Assembly: GCA_020161935.1 (NCBI GenBank)
Contig: JAIUNI010000004.1
Span: 366,927-430,926 of the forward strand
Source of the DNA: Chloroflexota bacterium
Lineage (GTDB): Bacteria > Chloroflexota > Anaerolineae > Aggregatilineales > Phototrophicaceae
DNA length: 64,000 nucleotides
Direction of reading: 5' to 3'
The stretch's first letter is position 1. The number at the start of each line of letters is the position of its first letter. A program made the position numbers and the translations under genes. Positions 1 through 8,161 of this stretch are shown here, one piece after another. The notes under the pieces were generated by a model. The model did no database searches. It was not told the DNA's origin and saw nothing but the letters and a program-made list of their open reading frames with translations.

Positions 1-1
1 A

Positions 2-370
2 CAGGGCGCAATCGCTTATACCGATTTGCGCTTCATTGTGAAGGGTTTCAAGGCGTACTGTGAGGTTTACGGCTTCCTCGCGGGGAATGAGGTTTTCGCG
101 TTTACGGCGCGGGTGATGCGCGAGGCGGTAACGGCTGCCGGAACGAATGACGACTTCATCGGCGTGCTGGGTGACGAGTTCGTCATTTTTACGCAGCCGG
201 AAAAGGGCGACACCGTACGCGACGAGGTGATGCGGCGCTTCGCGGCCAACATCAACACCTATTACAATTTTAGCGATGTGGAACGCGGCGGTTTGGTGCT
301 GAACCCCGGCACCGGTGACGAGAAGCTCGCCCCGCTGATGAAGCTGGTACAGTTGCAAGAAGAATTATAA
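2..370 (+). CDS. C-terminal part of a degenerate GGDEF-domain protein (5' end outside window)
   Basis: The reading frame is open from base 2, so the gene starts before the window; 122 codons plus the stop are visible. The visible part has the fold signature of a GGDEF domain: an aspartate followed by G-F-K-A-Y and later G-N-E-V-F, helices, and then L-G-D-E-F-V-I-F where a diguanylate cyclase has G-G-D-E-F. The first glycine of the signature is replaced by leucine, and the metal-binding region near the first aspartate reads D-L-R-F, so cyclase activity is doubtful. Such degenerate domains often act as GTP or c-di-GMP sensors or as oligomerisation modules (family knowledge). The upstream domain is not visible; a receiver would fit, given the receiver protein next door. 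A repeat starts soon after the stop. Confidence 0.6.
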   Translation, partial: QGAIAYTDLRFIVKGFKAYCEVYGFLAGNEVFAFTARVMREAVTAAGTNDDFIGVLGDEFVIFTQPEKGDTVRDEVMRRFAANINTYYNFSDVERGGLVLNPGTGDEKLAPLMKLVQLQEEL

Positions 371-402
371 ACGGCGGTCATGGCGAACGCGAGACAGTGC
401 GC

Positions 403-510
403 CCCTACATCAAAATTCAGAACAGAGCCTTTGAATTTCGCATTTTTGTAGGGACGGCACGCTACGCAGATGCCGTCCGATACTAAAATAATTTTTCAGA
501 TAGGTTCACT
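403..510. repeat. MITE/REP-like dispersed repeat, truncated copy
   Basis: This segment is nearly identical, in inverted orientation, to 48218-48315. It contains a hairpin with arms GGACGGCA and TGCCGTCC (454-480), preceded by a GTAG-type lead. One end (TCAGATAGGTTC, 498-509) matches the terminal sequence of the fuller copy at 48217-48374. The opposite end is missing here. No coding potential is seen between 371 and 526. Confidence 0.75.
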
Positions 511-526
511 AACCTTGATAGAAATG

Positions 527-556
527 AAAAGGACATTGTGCATCAATGTCCTTTTT
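527..556 (-). terminator. Bidirectional rho-independent terminator
   Basis: A perfect 12-bp stem, AAAAGGACATTG (527-538) and CAATGTCCTTTT (544-555), surrounds a 5-nt loop and has A and T runs on its two sides. It lies 16 bp beyond the stop of the leftward response-regulator gene and so most likely ends that transcript. It could also stop readthrough from the left. Confidence 0.85.
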
Positions 557-571
557 GTTTCTCTTTTTAAC

Positions 572-1177
572 TTATCGAGCTTGCGATGAGTTGTTATTTG
601 ACGGGTTACTGACCGGTTTCGGCATTCCGTTAGGTTCCTGTTTCGGGGGTTCGGAAGCAGCCGCTGATGTACCGTTCGACGGGGACGCATCCGGCGTATG
701 CGGCTCTTCCTTGGGCGGTTCGAGTGTCGCCGTTGCAACCGGCGGTGTGCCGTTAGTCAGGGGTACATTCGGGGTAGACGGCACTTCACTGGTCGCTTTC
801 GGTGACGAAACTTGCTTCAAGAACAGCGCGACTGTATTGAGCAGTTCATTCTTCATCACCGGCTTGGCAAGGTAGCCGTCGCAGCCCGCCGCGATGCAGT
901 TTTCACGGTCGCCGTGCATGGCGTTCGCGGTCAGCGCAATTATCGGAATTTCGGAGACATCCGGCGGCATGGCCTTCAAGCGCGATGTGGCCTCAAGGCC
1001 GTTAATATCGGGAAGGTTAACATCCATCAGAATGAGGTCTGGTTTGTCGCGTTCAGCAGAAGCAATCCCCGCTAAACCGTTGGTCGCTTCGATCACCTCG
1101 TAGCCCGCAGCGACGAGAATCTTGCGAACCAAGCGCATATTCTGCGGATTGTCTTCTACATAGAGAATTTTAGACAT
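572..1177 (-). CDS. CheY-like response regulator with Pro/Ser-rich C-terminal tail
   Basis: This 201-residue protein has one receiver domain (about residues 2-122) and no output domain. The acidic pair E8-D9, the phospho-acceptor D52 in L-M-D-V-N-L-P, T83 and K105 (Y-L-A-K-P) are all present, so it should be phosphorylated by a histidine kinase. Residues 123-201 are a low-complexity tail rich in P, S, T, E and N, probably disordered; its role is unknown. The ATG at 1177 starts the protein at M-S-K-I-L, the normal receiver start, with GAGGAG upstream; a TTG at 1201 would add eight residues ahead of it. The GGDEF-like gene next door suggests a signalling cluster, but the two are convergent. The eight-PAS kinase at 56 kb is a possible but unproven partner. 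Confidence 0.85.
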   Translation of the reverse strand: MSKILYVEDNPQNMRLVRKILVAAGYEVIEATNGLAGIASAERDKPDLILMDVNLPDINGLEATSRLKAMPPDVSEIPIIALTANAMHGDRENCIAAGCDGYLAKPVMKNELLNTVALFLKQVSSPKATSEVPSTPNVPLTNGTPPVATATLEPPKEEPHTPDASPSNGTSAAASEPPKQEPNGMPKPVSNPSNNNSSQAR

Positions 1178-1434
1178 CCTGTTAGAGGTCTCCTCTATCA
1201 AGCATTTGCTATATATTTATTATTATGAAGCAGGGTGGATAGATGGTCAAGTGAAGATGAAAGATTGGTTGATTATAGGACTCTCTTTTTACAATCGTAA
1301 TCCTGATGCAATTGATCGGCGATTGCGCGGTTGGAAAGACTAATTTCCTATGCGACTTATCAACTTCTGAGATTTTAGTGCAAGGTATTCGTGTTACAAT
1401 ACCTTTAAAATAGGATGGGGAAATCGTTAAGGCA

Positions 1435-2346
1435 GTGAAAGATTTCAATTTTGAAGTCTGGCGTATGCAGACACAAGCTGATGTACGCGGCTTAATGAAT
1501 ATGCTTAGTGATGCAAATCCGCTCACCCGACGGGCAGCGGCGACTGCCTTACGCACCTTAGCTTCGCCGACCGCAATCCCCGCTTTGCAAGATGCCCTCA
1601 TGCGCGAAAGTGAGCCTGACGTGCGTGAAGTGTTGGTGACGACGCTTGAACTGCTGTTTGCGAACCGCACCGCTGAAACCGACACACCCTCAACCGAAAA
1701 CCGCAACGTGGTACGCTTAATCGCACGGTTGAGCGCCGGACATACCGAGCAAGCCATCCGTGCCGCGCAAGAATTGGGCGACAGCCGCGAAAAGCTGACC
1801 ATTGAAGCGTTATTGATGACCTTTAACAACCGCAAACTCTCGGCGCGTGTGCGTCTCGCGGTTGCCGAAGCGCTGCTTAAACTGCAAAGCGCCCCTGCGG
1901 AGATTACGCTGCTGGCGGCACTCCGCAGCGAAAAGTGGATGGTGCGGCGTAACGCGGCCAGTATTCTTGGACAGTTCGAAGCCGATTGGGCAGTCGAACC
2001 GCTGCTTAGAGCATTGCGTGACCCGATTGAAGGGGTACGGCGCGTCGCGAAGGCCGCGCTGGAACGCATCGCCACCCCTGAGGCGTTGGCTGCTGTTCAA
2101 CTCCCGCTGCCCGAAGCCGACCGGACACCGGCTGCGCCACCCGCACCCACACCGGAAAAACCAACCGCGCTTATTGCACCTCCATCGAACGCAGCACCGG
2201 AACGCCCTCCCGTTCGCCCCAAGCCGGAGCCATCCTCCGAGCCGCGCAAACCGACTGTGTTTAATTGGAGCACGATGCTGACCGAGCCGCTGCTGGATGA
2301 GGAAGACACCAAGCCGATCCGCCCCGTGCCGGACGACGTGTCATAA
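1435..2346 (+). CDS. HEAT-repeat (PBS lyase-type) protein
   Basis: A 303-residue protein of helical pairs typical of HEAT/PBS-lyase repeats: L-T-R-R-A-A-A-T-A-L-R-T-L, P-D-V-R-E-V-L-V-T-T-L and M-V-R-R-N-A-A-S-I-L-G are successive repeat helices over residues 20-220. Residues 225-303 are Pro/Glu/Ala-rich and probably unstructured. HEAT proteins are usually scaffolds for protein-protein contact, and no enzymatic motif is visible. No signal peptide or membrane segment is seen, so it should be cytoplasmic. The start is GTG at 1435. A -10-like TACAAT lies at 1395-1400. The coding frame of this gene explains a long antisense frame over the same bases. Confidence 0.75.
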   Translation: MKDFNFEVWRMQTQADVRGLMNMLSDANPLTRRAAATALRTLASPTAIPALQDALMRESEPDVREVLVTTLELLFANRTAETDTPSTENRNVVRLIARLSAGHTEQAIRAAQELGDSREKLTIEALLMTFNNRKLSARVRLAVAEALLKLQSAPAEITLLAALRSEKWMVRRNAASILGQFEADWAVEPLLRALRDPIEGVRRVAKAALERIATPEALAAVQLPLPEADRTPAAPPAPTPEKPTALIAPPSNAAPERPPVRPKPEPSSEPRKPTVFNWSTMLTEPLLDEEDTKPIRPVPDDVS

Positions 2347-2395
2347 GGACAGCCGACTCGTCGCCATTTATCTCACAACCACCATCGAACAGCGA

Positions 2396-3955
2396 TTATG
2401 ACTCCGCAGCCGATGCGGATGTTTTCGCGCGGCAGCTTGCCGGTAAGAGCAGTGGATTGACGGTATAAAGCTGGTAGATGCCATGCTCATATACCGCATC
2501 CGGTTCGGCCAGTTCCAACGCCGAGCGCATTAAGGTACGGTCAAGCGTGAGTGAACCGAGTAAGATGTATTCGGGGCAGGCGGTTAAGCTGTTAAACCCG
2601 TAATTGCGGTTCCGCCTTATAAAAGCATTTTCGGTAATGACGTTGATGGTATGCGTGGTCGGGTACACGAACTGCTGCGGGACGAAGTTATCCATCGCCC
2701 ACTCCATCGAGACGATGCGTGCCGTCGGCGAAATGTGGGTTTTGAGGTCACTCACCATTTGGAAGAAGTTGTCGCCCTGCGTTTTCGTGAGGACCCCCAA
2801 GTTGAACCCGTAAGCTGCGACCAGCGCCACGCCCACGAGTAAAGCACGGGTAGGGGTGCCGAGGCTAAAACGGTAGTGCTTGAGTACAGCCGTCACCACC
2901 CCCGCTAAGATCACCAGCGTGAAGATCAGACCCACAAAGGCGTAGCGCGTCCAGCCAATCGAGATCGCGCTATACCAGATCATCCACAGGATGACGAAGA
3001 AGCTCATGAAGTTTTCGGCGCGGAATTTGGCGGTTGTCGGTGAAGCGATAATCGGTATACGCGGGACACGGTGCCGCGCCGCCCATAATCCGCCGAGCGC
3101 CAGCATACTGATTCCGAGCCGCAGCAGGACACCATCGTCGCGCAAATTGCGGTAGATGCGGAACGGCAGGATGTGAATGCGAATGCCCTCGCGCAAAATC
3201 GCTAAGTTGCTCTCGACTGCCGCGCCCGCCATCTGGGTACGCCACAGCGTATCACAGCCATAAAGGATGACCATCGACGCGGCCAGCAGCAGCCAATACA
3301 AGCCGTCCTCTTTGCGCGACAACAAGCGGTAGACCGTCCATAACCCGACGGAAACCGACAGCACAACCAGAACCTGCGACTTCAGGATAATCGCGATTCC
3401 CCAGCAGAGGCCGACGACTCCCCAGCGCTGCCAGCGGTTTTCGGCGGTCAGAAGGATGTGAAAACCGAGGCTGATGCACAGGACGGCTGGAACTTCCCCC
3501 AAAAATTGGCGTGTGAGCATGATGAAGGTTGAAGTGGTATCCAACGGCGGCAGTACCACAATGAAGACGACCGCGAGCAGCGCCGCAAAACGCCCATATA
3601 ACCGGTAGGCCAACGCATATAAGCTCGCCAGCGCGATGATGCCAATAATCACGATGGAGAGCCGCACCGCGAATAAGCTGTCGCCGAACAGCTTCGTGAT
3701 GACGCTGATGAGGGCAATGAGCGGTGGGCCGGTTTGAATGGCGGGGTCAGCATAGCGGATGCCGTCACCAGTGGTCAGGCCATAGACACCCTCGTCAGCA
3801 AGGGTTTGTGCCGCGTTCAGGTTTAAGCCTTCGTCGTACCATGAGAAGGGTGCTTCGGGCAACCGAATTAGGAGCAGTGGCACGAGTAAAACGAAGAAGG
3901 TTACCGAGAGCCAATGCAGATTGTTCAAACGAGACTGGGACGCAGGAGACGACAT
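2396..3955 (-). CDS. GT39/ArnT-like integral membrane glycosyltransferase
   Basis: This 519-residue protein has about ten hydrophobic helices over residues 15-375 and a soluble C-terminal third. After the first helix comes W-Y-D-E-G, the acidic D-E pair that GT39-type (PMT_2) enzymes use for catalysis or metal binding in the first external loop. Q-T-G-P-P-L further on fits the same family. These enzymes transfer sugars from polyprenyl-phosphate donors to proteins, lipids or cell-wall glycans at the outer face of the membrane; the acceptor here cannot be told. The gene is divergent from the SH3b protein at 4115, with about 160 bp between them. The start is ATG at 3955; no strong ribosome binding site is visible. 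Confidence 0.7.
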   Translation of the reverse strand: MSSPASQSRLNNLHWLSVTFFVLLVPLLLIRLPEAPFSWYDEGLNLNAAQTLADEGVYGLTTGDGIRYADPAIQTGPPLIALISVITKLFGDSLFAVRLSIVIIGIIALASLYALAYRLYGRFAALLAVVFIVVLPPLDTTSTFIMLTRQFLGEVPAVLCISLGFHILLTAENRWQRWGVVGLCWGIAIILKSQVLVVLSVSVGLWTVYRLLSRKEDGLYWLLLAASMVILYGCDTLWRTQMAGAAVESNLAILREGIRIHILPFRIYRNLRDDGVLLRLGISMLALGGLWAARHRVPRIPIIASPTTAKFRAENFMSFFVILWMIWYSAISIGWTRYAFVGLIFTLVILAGVVTAVLKHYRFSLGTPTRALLVGVALVAAYGFNLGVLTKTQGDNFFQMVSDLKTHISPTARIVSMEWAMDNFVPQQFVYPTTHTINVITENAFIRRNRNYGFNSLTACPEYILLGSLTLDRTLMRSALELAEPDAVYEHGIYQLYTVNPLLLPASCRAKTSASAAES

Positions 3956-4114
3956 GGTGTTTGATCAATGGTAGTCATGCAAATCAGCCGCAATATCGTT
4001 ACTTTAGTGAATAAGACTTGCATCAAACTATCGAGTATACCTTTCTCCTACCCAGTTGCTATTCTCAGAATGCAAACGCTGTTATACTACTCTACGTAAC
4101 AGGAGCAATGACCT

Positions 4115-5803
4115 ATGCGTAAAGTCGTATTCTGGCTGCTGGTTCTTTTAACCACACTTGCCCTTTCGGTCGGTATTGTATTTGCCCAGCCGATTCCACA
4201 GGGGAGTGTACAGATAGTTGTTAACCGCGATAACGTGAATGTACGCATGTCCCCCGCGCTCGGTGCCGAGCTAGCAGGTACGGTCAATGCGGGTTATGCG
4301 ACGATTGCAAACGGTCGCAGCCCGGATAACCAATGGTTACGCATAGATTTTCAGGGGCAAGAAGCGTGGATTGGTGTACCAGTCATCACGGTGCTGCAAG
4401 GCGACATCGCCGCGCTGCCGATTGGTGATCCGCGCAGCATCCCCTATGGCGGCTTCGAAAGCCCGCGTTCTGGCCCCAGTGATGCAAGCAGCCCTGTCAG
4501 CGGTCGGCTGGCACAAAGCGGCTTGCGCTTGCGTGCAGGGCCAAGCACCGCCTATCCAGTTCTCGCCAACCCGCTGCGGTACAGTGTGTTCCCCGTAACC
4601 GGGCGCACATCCAACAACGGCTGGTTGCAGATCAACTTTGAAGGCACGCTCGGTTGGGTGATCGCCTCGTATGTCGAACTTCAAAACGGCGCGAACATCA
4701 ATTCGCTGCCGGTTGACGGCATTACCGCGTCCCAAGCGCCGCAGTCGGCGGAGACGCGCGATAATTACATCGGCATTTTGCAACTGATGCTCGACCGCAT
4801 CAATATCTCACAGTCGGCGTTGGACTCGATTCGGGCGACGTGGACAACCGTCGCGCTCGGCGAACGGGCGGCGTGCCAGAACTTCCCGCCGCGCCCGACC
4901 GACATCAACATCCCGAACCCGATTCTGGCGGCCTTTAACCCCACCCTCGAACCGCTGCGCGTCGACTTCAATACCGCGATGTCGAACCTGCGCCTCGCGA
5001 TTGACCTGTGGATTGAAGCCTGTGGCTATCCGCAGCCGCCGAGTGGTGTGGTGGGAGAAGGGGTTGTTTCGGGTGCGCTGAACGCGGTACAAGCAGCGGA
5101 TACGTTGTTTGCTGATTTGCGCCGCCGCTTAACCGCGCTCATCCCCAACTTCAACCTTGCGGGTGATGAATGCTTGTTTACCTACAAAGAACAATTCGAC
5201 ATCCTCAAGATCATCACCAAAGGACAGTTGGTGCGTGACCAGCTTTCGCCGCGCAAGACGGTAACGGGCTACTGCTTCGACGCAGTGGCGGGTGAATCGA
5301 TCCGCGTGGAAATTGCCGAAATTCAAGGCAACCTCTCACCGTTGATCTCGATCAGCCCGATAGACAACCCGACGAACTTCCTCGGTGTCGGTCGTAACTT
5401 GCTGGGCGAAAAGGTGATTACCATCGGCCCGATCAACATCACCACCACCGGACGTTACCTGCTGGTCGTGGCGGATGAGCAGGAAAACCGTACCGAAGCC
5501 TTGAGCAGTGATTACGCGCTGCTGATGACCAATGTGGCGGGTATGGCGGTGATCAACCCCGGCTTGGGCTTTGACCCGGTGACCGGACAATTGGTCGTCA
5601 ATCCACCGCCCGTAGTGGGTGTTAATCCAGTCGTGGTTACACCGATCAGCGGCGGAACGACCGTCGTTGTGTGTCCGTCCTTTGCGCTCACTTGCGGTCA
5701 ACTGACCTGTACGCAAGCGGCGGCCTGTTTGACGGCGGGTAACTTTAGCCTCGACGCGGACGGTGATGGGGTCGCCTGCGAGGATATTTGTATACCCGGT
5801 TAA
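4115..5803 (+). CDS. Secreted protein with two SH3b domains and a C-terminal Excalibur motif
   Basis: A 562-residue exported protein. Residues 1-25 form a signal peptide (basic start, hydrophobic core, cut near V-F-A-Q). Two SH3b domains follow, at about 30-95 and 125-200, each with the N-V-R or L-R-x-G-P-S opening and a closing W-I/V strand. The middle part is unassigned; about 380-470 resembles a pre-peptidase C-terminal (PPC) beta domain. The last 45 residues contain C-P-S-F-A-L and D-A-D-G-D-G-V-A-C-E, the Excalibur calcium-binding motif. SH3b domains usually bind peptidoglycan, so a cell-wall or extracellular role is likely. The start has AGGAG at 4101-4105, nine bases ahead, and a -10-like TATACT at 4083-4088. 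Confidence 0.8.
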   Translation: MRKVVFWLLVLLTTLALSVGIVFAQPIPQGSVQIVVNRDNVNVRMSPALGAELAGTVNAGYATIANGRSPDNQWLRIDFQGQEAWIGVPVITVLQGDIAALPIGDPRSIPYGGFESPRSGPSDASSPVSGRLAQSGLRLRAGPSTAYPVLANPLRYSVFPVTGRTSNNGWLQINFEGTLGWVIASYVELQNGANINSLPVDGITASQAPQSAETRDNYIGILQLMLDRINISQSALDSIRATWTTVALGERAACQNFPPRPTDINIPNPILAAFNPTLEPLRVDFNTAMSNLRLAIDLWIEACGYPQPPSGVVGEGVVSGALNAVQAADTLFADLRRRLTALIPNFNLAGDECLFTYKEQFDILKIITKGQLVRDQLSPRKTVTGYCFDAVAGESIRVEIAEIQGNLSPLISISPIDNPTNFLGVGRNLLGEKVITIGPINITTTGRYLLVVADEQENRTEALSSDYALLMTNVAGMAVINPGLGFDPVTGQLVVNPPPVVGVNPVVVTPISGGTTVVVCPSFALTCGQLTCTQAAACLTAGNFSLDADGDGVACEDICIPG

Positions 5804-5825
5804 AGCAGACGTGATCTTTATCATA

Positions 5826-5855
5826 AAAAATCGCTCCGTTATTGGAGCGATTTTT
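5826..5855 (+). terminator. Rho-independent terminator
   Basis: A perfect stem AAAAATCGCTCC (5826-5837) and GGAGCGATTTTT (5844-5855) with a 6-nt loop lies 22 bp after the SH3b/Excalibur stop. A runs on the left and T runs on the right let it act on both strands, so it can also end the leftward pyrophosphatase transcript that stops at 5884. Confidence 0.9.
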
Positions 5856-5883
5856 ATTTCGTAAGGCTGCTTGATTCAAGCGC

Positions 5884-7224
5884 TTATACCGACTGCGACA
5901 GGACAGCCAGCACCGTCGGTAAGAGCTGCTTCTTGCGGGACATGATGCCGGGGGCATCGAGCGTGTCGTCATCCAAACGGGCATAAGGCAGCGTCGCGAT
6001 GATGCGTCCCTGCCCGACGGCGACCAAACGGCTGTTCCCCAGCACCACGTCCGTCACCATCAGCAGGGCGAGCGCGAGGTTTTGTGTCTTGACCATATCC
6101 TCAAGAGCGACCCGAATCGCATTCAAGCGCGGGGCGAGTTCGGAGAGGTTCGCGACCTCGACCTGCGCGATGCCGACCTTCGCACCATTGCTCTCGTAGT
6201 ACTTGATGTCCGAGTTCACGATTTCCTCGACAGGGCGCATTCCCAAACCCGCGCCGGACGCGAGCAGTTTCTGCCCGTACTCGTTGATGCTCGCCAGCAC
6301 TTTGGCTTCCCCTTCACGCGGGCCAGCCAGCTTCGCCATCACGGCCAGTTTCATCGCGGCATAGCGGTCGCGTTCGGTTGCGGTCGGCGAGCGGAAAATC
6401 AGCGTGTCCGAGAGGATGCCCGAAAGGAGCAAACCGGCAATTCCTTCGGGGAACTTAGCCTCTTCTTCAAGAGCGCGTTCGGTGACGAGTGTTGAGCAGC
6501 TCCCCACGGGTTCAATGTGGAAGCGGATGGGAACAGCGGTTGGCATGGAGCTTAAACGGTGGTGGTCAAGCACTTCGACGACTTCCGCTTCTTCCAAACC
6601 GGGAACCGCTTGTTCGAGTTCGTTGTGGTCAACCAGAACCACCTTGCGGCGCTGGGGCGAGAGCAGGTACGACTTGCGGCAGAGACCGCTGTAATGCCCA
6701 TCCTCATCCACCACAATAAACTCGTCCTGATCGGATCGCAGCACTTGGTTCATCACATCGCGAATATATTCTTCACCTTGCAGGACAATGGTGTTTGTAT
6801 CGACCGCTGATTCTGCCGGACGGTCAAATTCTTTCGCCAGCGCCAGCACCGAGGTCGAACTCAGCGCGTCCGCCATCGTGGCGAATAAACCCGCGCCGGA
6901 AATCAAGCCGATGGGCTTGCGGCTTTCATCCAGCAGCGGCGCAGGGCGGCGGGTGCGGGCGATGCTCTGGCAGGCTTCGAGCAGGGTTTGCTCACGGTTG
7001 AGCGACGGCATATTTTCCACGAGGTCATCCACGCGGCTGCGAACATCCGTCACCAACTGCGGTGCATCAACCTTAAAGTGTTCCAGCGCAAACGCGGTTT
7101 GGGCGTTCACTTGCCCCACGCGCCCGGGTGTATATTTGTCCGTACCCATGTGTTCCAGTAACCAAGCGTAACCGATGGCCGAGGCAATCGCGTCCATGTC
7201 GGGGTTGCGATGCCCGATAACCAA
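5884..7224 (-). CDS. ppaC: Manganese-dependent inorganic pyrophosphatase, family II, with CBS insert
   Basis: The protein hydrolyses pyrophosphate to phosphate in the cytoplasm and pulls biosynthetic reactions forward. It has the DHH-type motif G-H-R-N-P-D-M-D at the very start (metal-binding H5, D9, D11 counted from the TTG), V-L-D-H-H in the middle and G-I-L-S-D-T further on. With about 446 residues it is longer than the 310-residue core enzyme. The extra region between the N-terminal motif and V-L-V-D-H-N carries CBS-like segments, known in this family to bind adenine nucleotides and regulate activity. The start is uncertain. TTG at 7224 has no ribosome binding site and leaves only two residues before the first strand. 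GAGGAG sits six bases before an in-frame ATA at 7248, which would add eight residues. Confidence 0.88.
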   Translation of the reverse strand: MVIGHRNPDMDAIASAIGYAWLLEHMGTDKYTPGRVGQVNAQTAFALEHFKVDAPQLVTDVRSRVDDLVENMPSLNREQTLLEACQSIARTRRPAPLLDESRKPIGLISGAGLFATMADALSSTSVLALAKEFDRPAESAVDTNTIVLQGEEYIRDVMNQVLRSDQDEFIVVDEDGHYSGLCRKSYLLSPQRRKVVLVDHNELEQAVPGLEEAEVVEVLDHHRLSSMPTAVPIRFHIEPVGSCSTLVTERALEEEAKFPEGIAGLLLSGILSDTLIFRSPTATERDRYAAMKLAVMAKLAGPREGEAKVLASINEYGQKLLASGAGLGMRPVEEIVNSDIKYYESNGAKVGIAQVEVANLSELAPRLNAIRVALEDMVKTQNLALALLMVTDVVLGNSRLVAVGQGRIIATLPYARLDDDTLDAPGIMSRKKQLLPTVLAVLSQSV

Positions 7225-7381
7225 AATGGATTCAGCAGAAGTTGCTATGATAATCTCCTCAAGCGTTAGTTCGTGTGTTAACCCTCAACTGAGGGACGGT
7301 ATTGATTACTCTCATCATAATTGCATTTTGAGGTGCAATCAACAGTATTCTAGCGAGGGAGACTTTGCCAGCGCCTAAATC

Positions 7382-7408
7382 AAAAAGCGCGGTCGAGAGG
7401 CCACGCTT
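7382..7408 (-). terminator. Rho-independent terminator of the Uma2 gene
   Basis: On the minus strand, AAGCGTGG and CCGCGCTT form a stem (one mismatch) followed by TTTTTG. It lies 25 bp beyond the stop of the Uma2 gene at 7433. The stem-loop is the same element as at 8094-8123 with the loop inverted, so the two are a duplicated terminator sequence. Confidence 0.8.
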
Positions 7409-7432
7409 CCCGTACATAACACCCTAAAATGA

Positions 7433-8023
7433 TTATGGCTGCCCGACGACATCCACCAGCGGCAGCCGGAAACCGGGCAGTACATCACCGCCGTCTAACA
7501 ATCCATTGGCGTTCAAGTGCAGTGGTTGTTCCATATCCGGCGCGTGAACGGTCGCTTTACGGCGCTGTGGGTCGATCACCCAAATGAGGCGAACACCGTC
7601 TAATAAATAAGCGTCAATCTTCTCGTCGAGTTCGCTCACCTTATCATTCGGTGATACGACCTCAATAACCAAGTCAGGCACGAGGGCGAGGGGACGTATG
7701 TTATAGTCTGAAGTTTGTGCCTCATATTGAGGAATGCGATTGCCTACGAAAAACATCACATCGGGTGTACGAGAGCCTTTGACCCAATTCCTATCAACGG
7801 TATCTACAATGACAAATGTCGTGTTGAAATAAGTTTCACCAACCTGACTATTTATGGCAAACTGATCTATCAGAACAAAGAGATGACGTAGGACTTCACT
7901 ATGTCCAAAAGCAGTAGGGAATATATTTCTCCGTTCGCCGTTGATGAGTTCAAACGGTTGGGCTTCCACCGCTTCCATAAACTCATCCAGCGGCATCCCA
8001 ACTTTGGCTTGGAGTAATGTCAT
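7433..8023 (-). CDS. Uma2 family (DUF820) PD-(D/E)xK protein
   Basis: This 196-residue protein has the Uma2 core: F-E-L-I-N-G-E at the start, T-P-D-V (catalytic-type aspartate), V-I-E-V-V-S-P (glutamate) and D-E-K-I-D-A-Y (lysine), then L-I-W-V-I-D and V-L-P-G-F. The fold is that of restriction-endonuclease-like nucleases, but biochemical roles are largely unknown. Families expand greatly in cyanobacteria and Chloroflexota. Four copies with little sequence identity occur in this window. The ATG at 8023 has AGGAG nine bases ahead. It sits between two terminators and is probably a single-gene transcript. Confidence 0.88.
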   Translation of the reverse strand: MTLLQAKVGMPLDEFMEAVEAQPFELINGERRNIFPTAFGHSEVLRHLFVLIDQFAINSQVGETYFNTTFVIVDTVDRNWVKGSRTPDVMFFVGNRIPQYEAQTSDYNIRPLALVPDLVIEVVSPNDKVSELDEKIDAYLLDGVRLIWVIDPQRRKATVHAPDMEQPLHLNANGLLDGGDVLPGFRLPLVDVVGQP

Positions 8024-8093
8024 ATCAGTTCACTCCTACTGCTATATCGCCCTTATTATAGTGGAAAATTTGTCTATAAACGCCAACACGCAA

Positions 8094-8123
8094 CAAAAAA
8101 GCGCGGCCTCTCGACCACGCTTT
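8094..8123 (-). terminator. Rho-independent terminator of the pdh operon
   Basis: On the minus strand, AAAGCGTGG and CCGCGCTTT form a stem with one mismatch, followed by TTTTTTG. It lies 39 bp after the E2 stop and is the likely end of the pdhABC transcript. The short stretch between it and the stop (8124-8161) is a degenerate AACTG-type heptad tract. Confidence 0.82.
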
Positions 8124-8161
8124 AAACTGTCAACTGTAAACTGACGACTGATAACTACGAA

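Noticed and set aside
1209..2075. A 288-codon leftward frame opposite the HEAT gene
   Set aside because: It overlaps the HEAT gene; the latter has repeat periodicity and a sensible start, this one does not.
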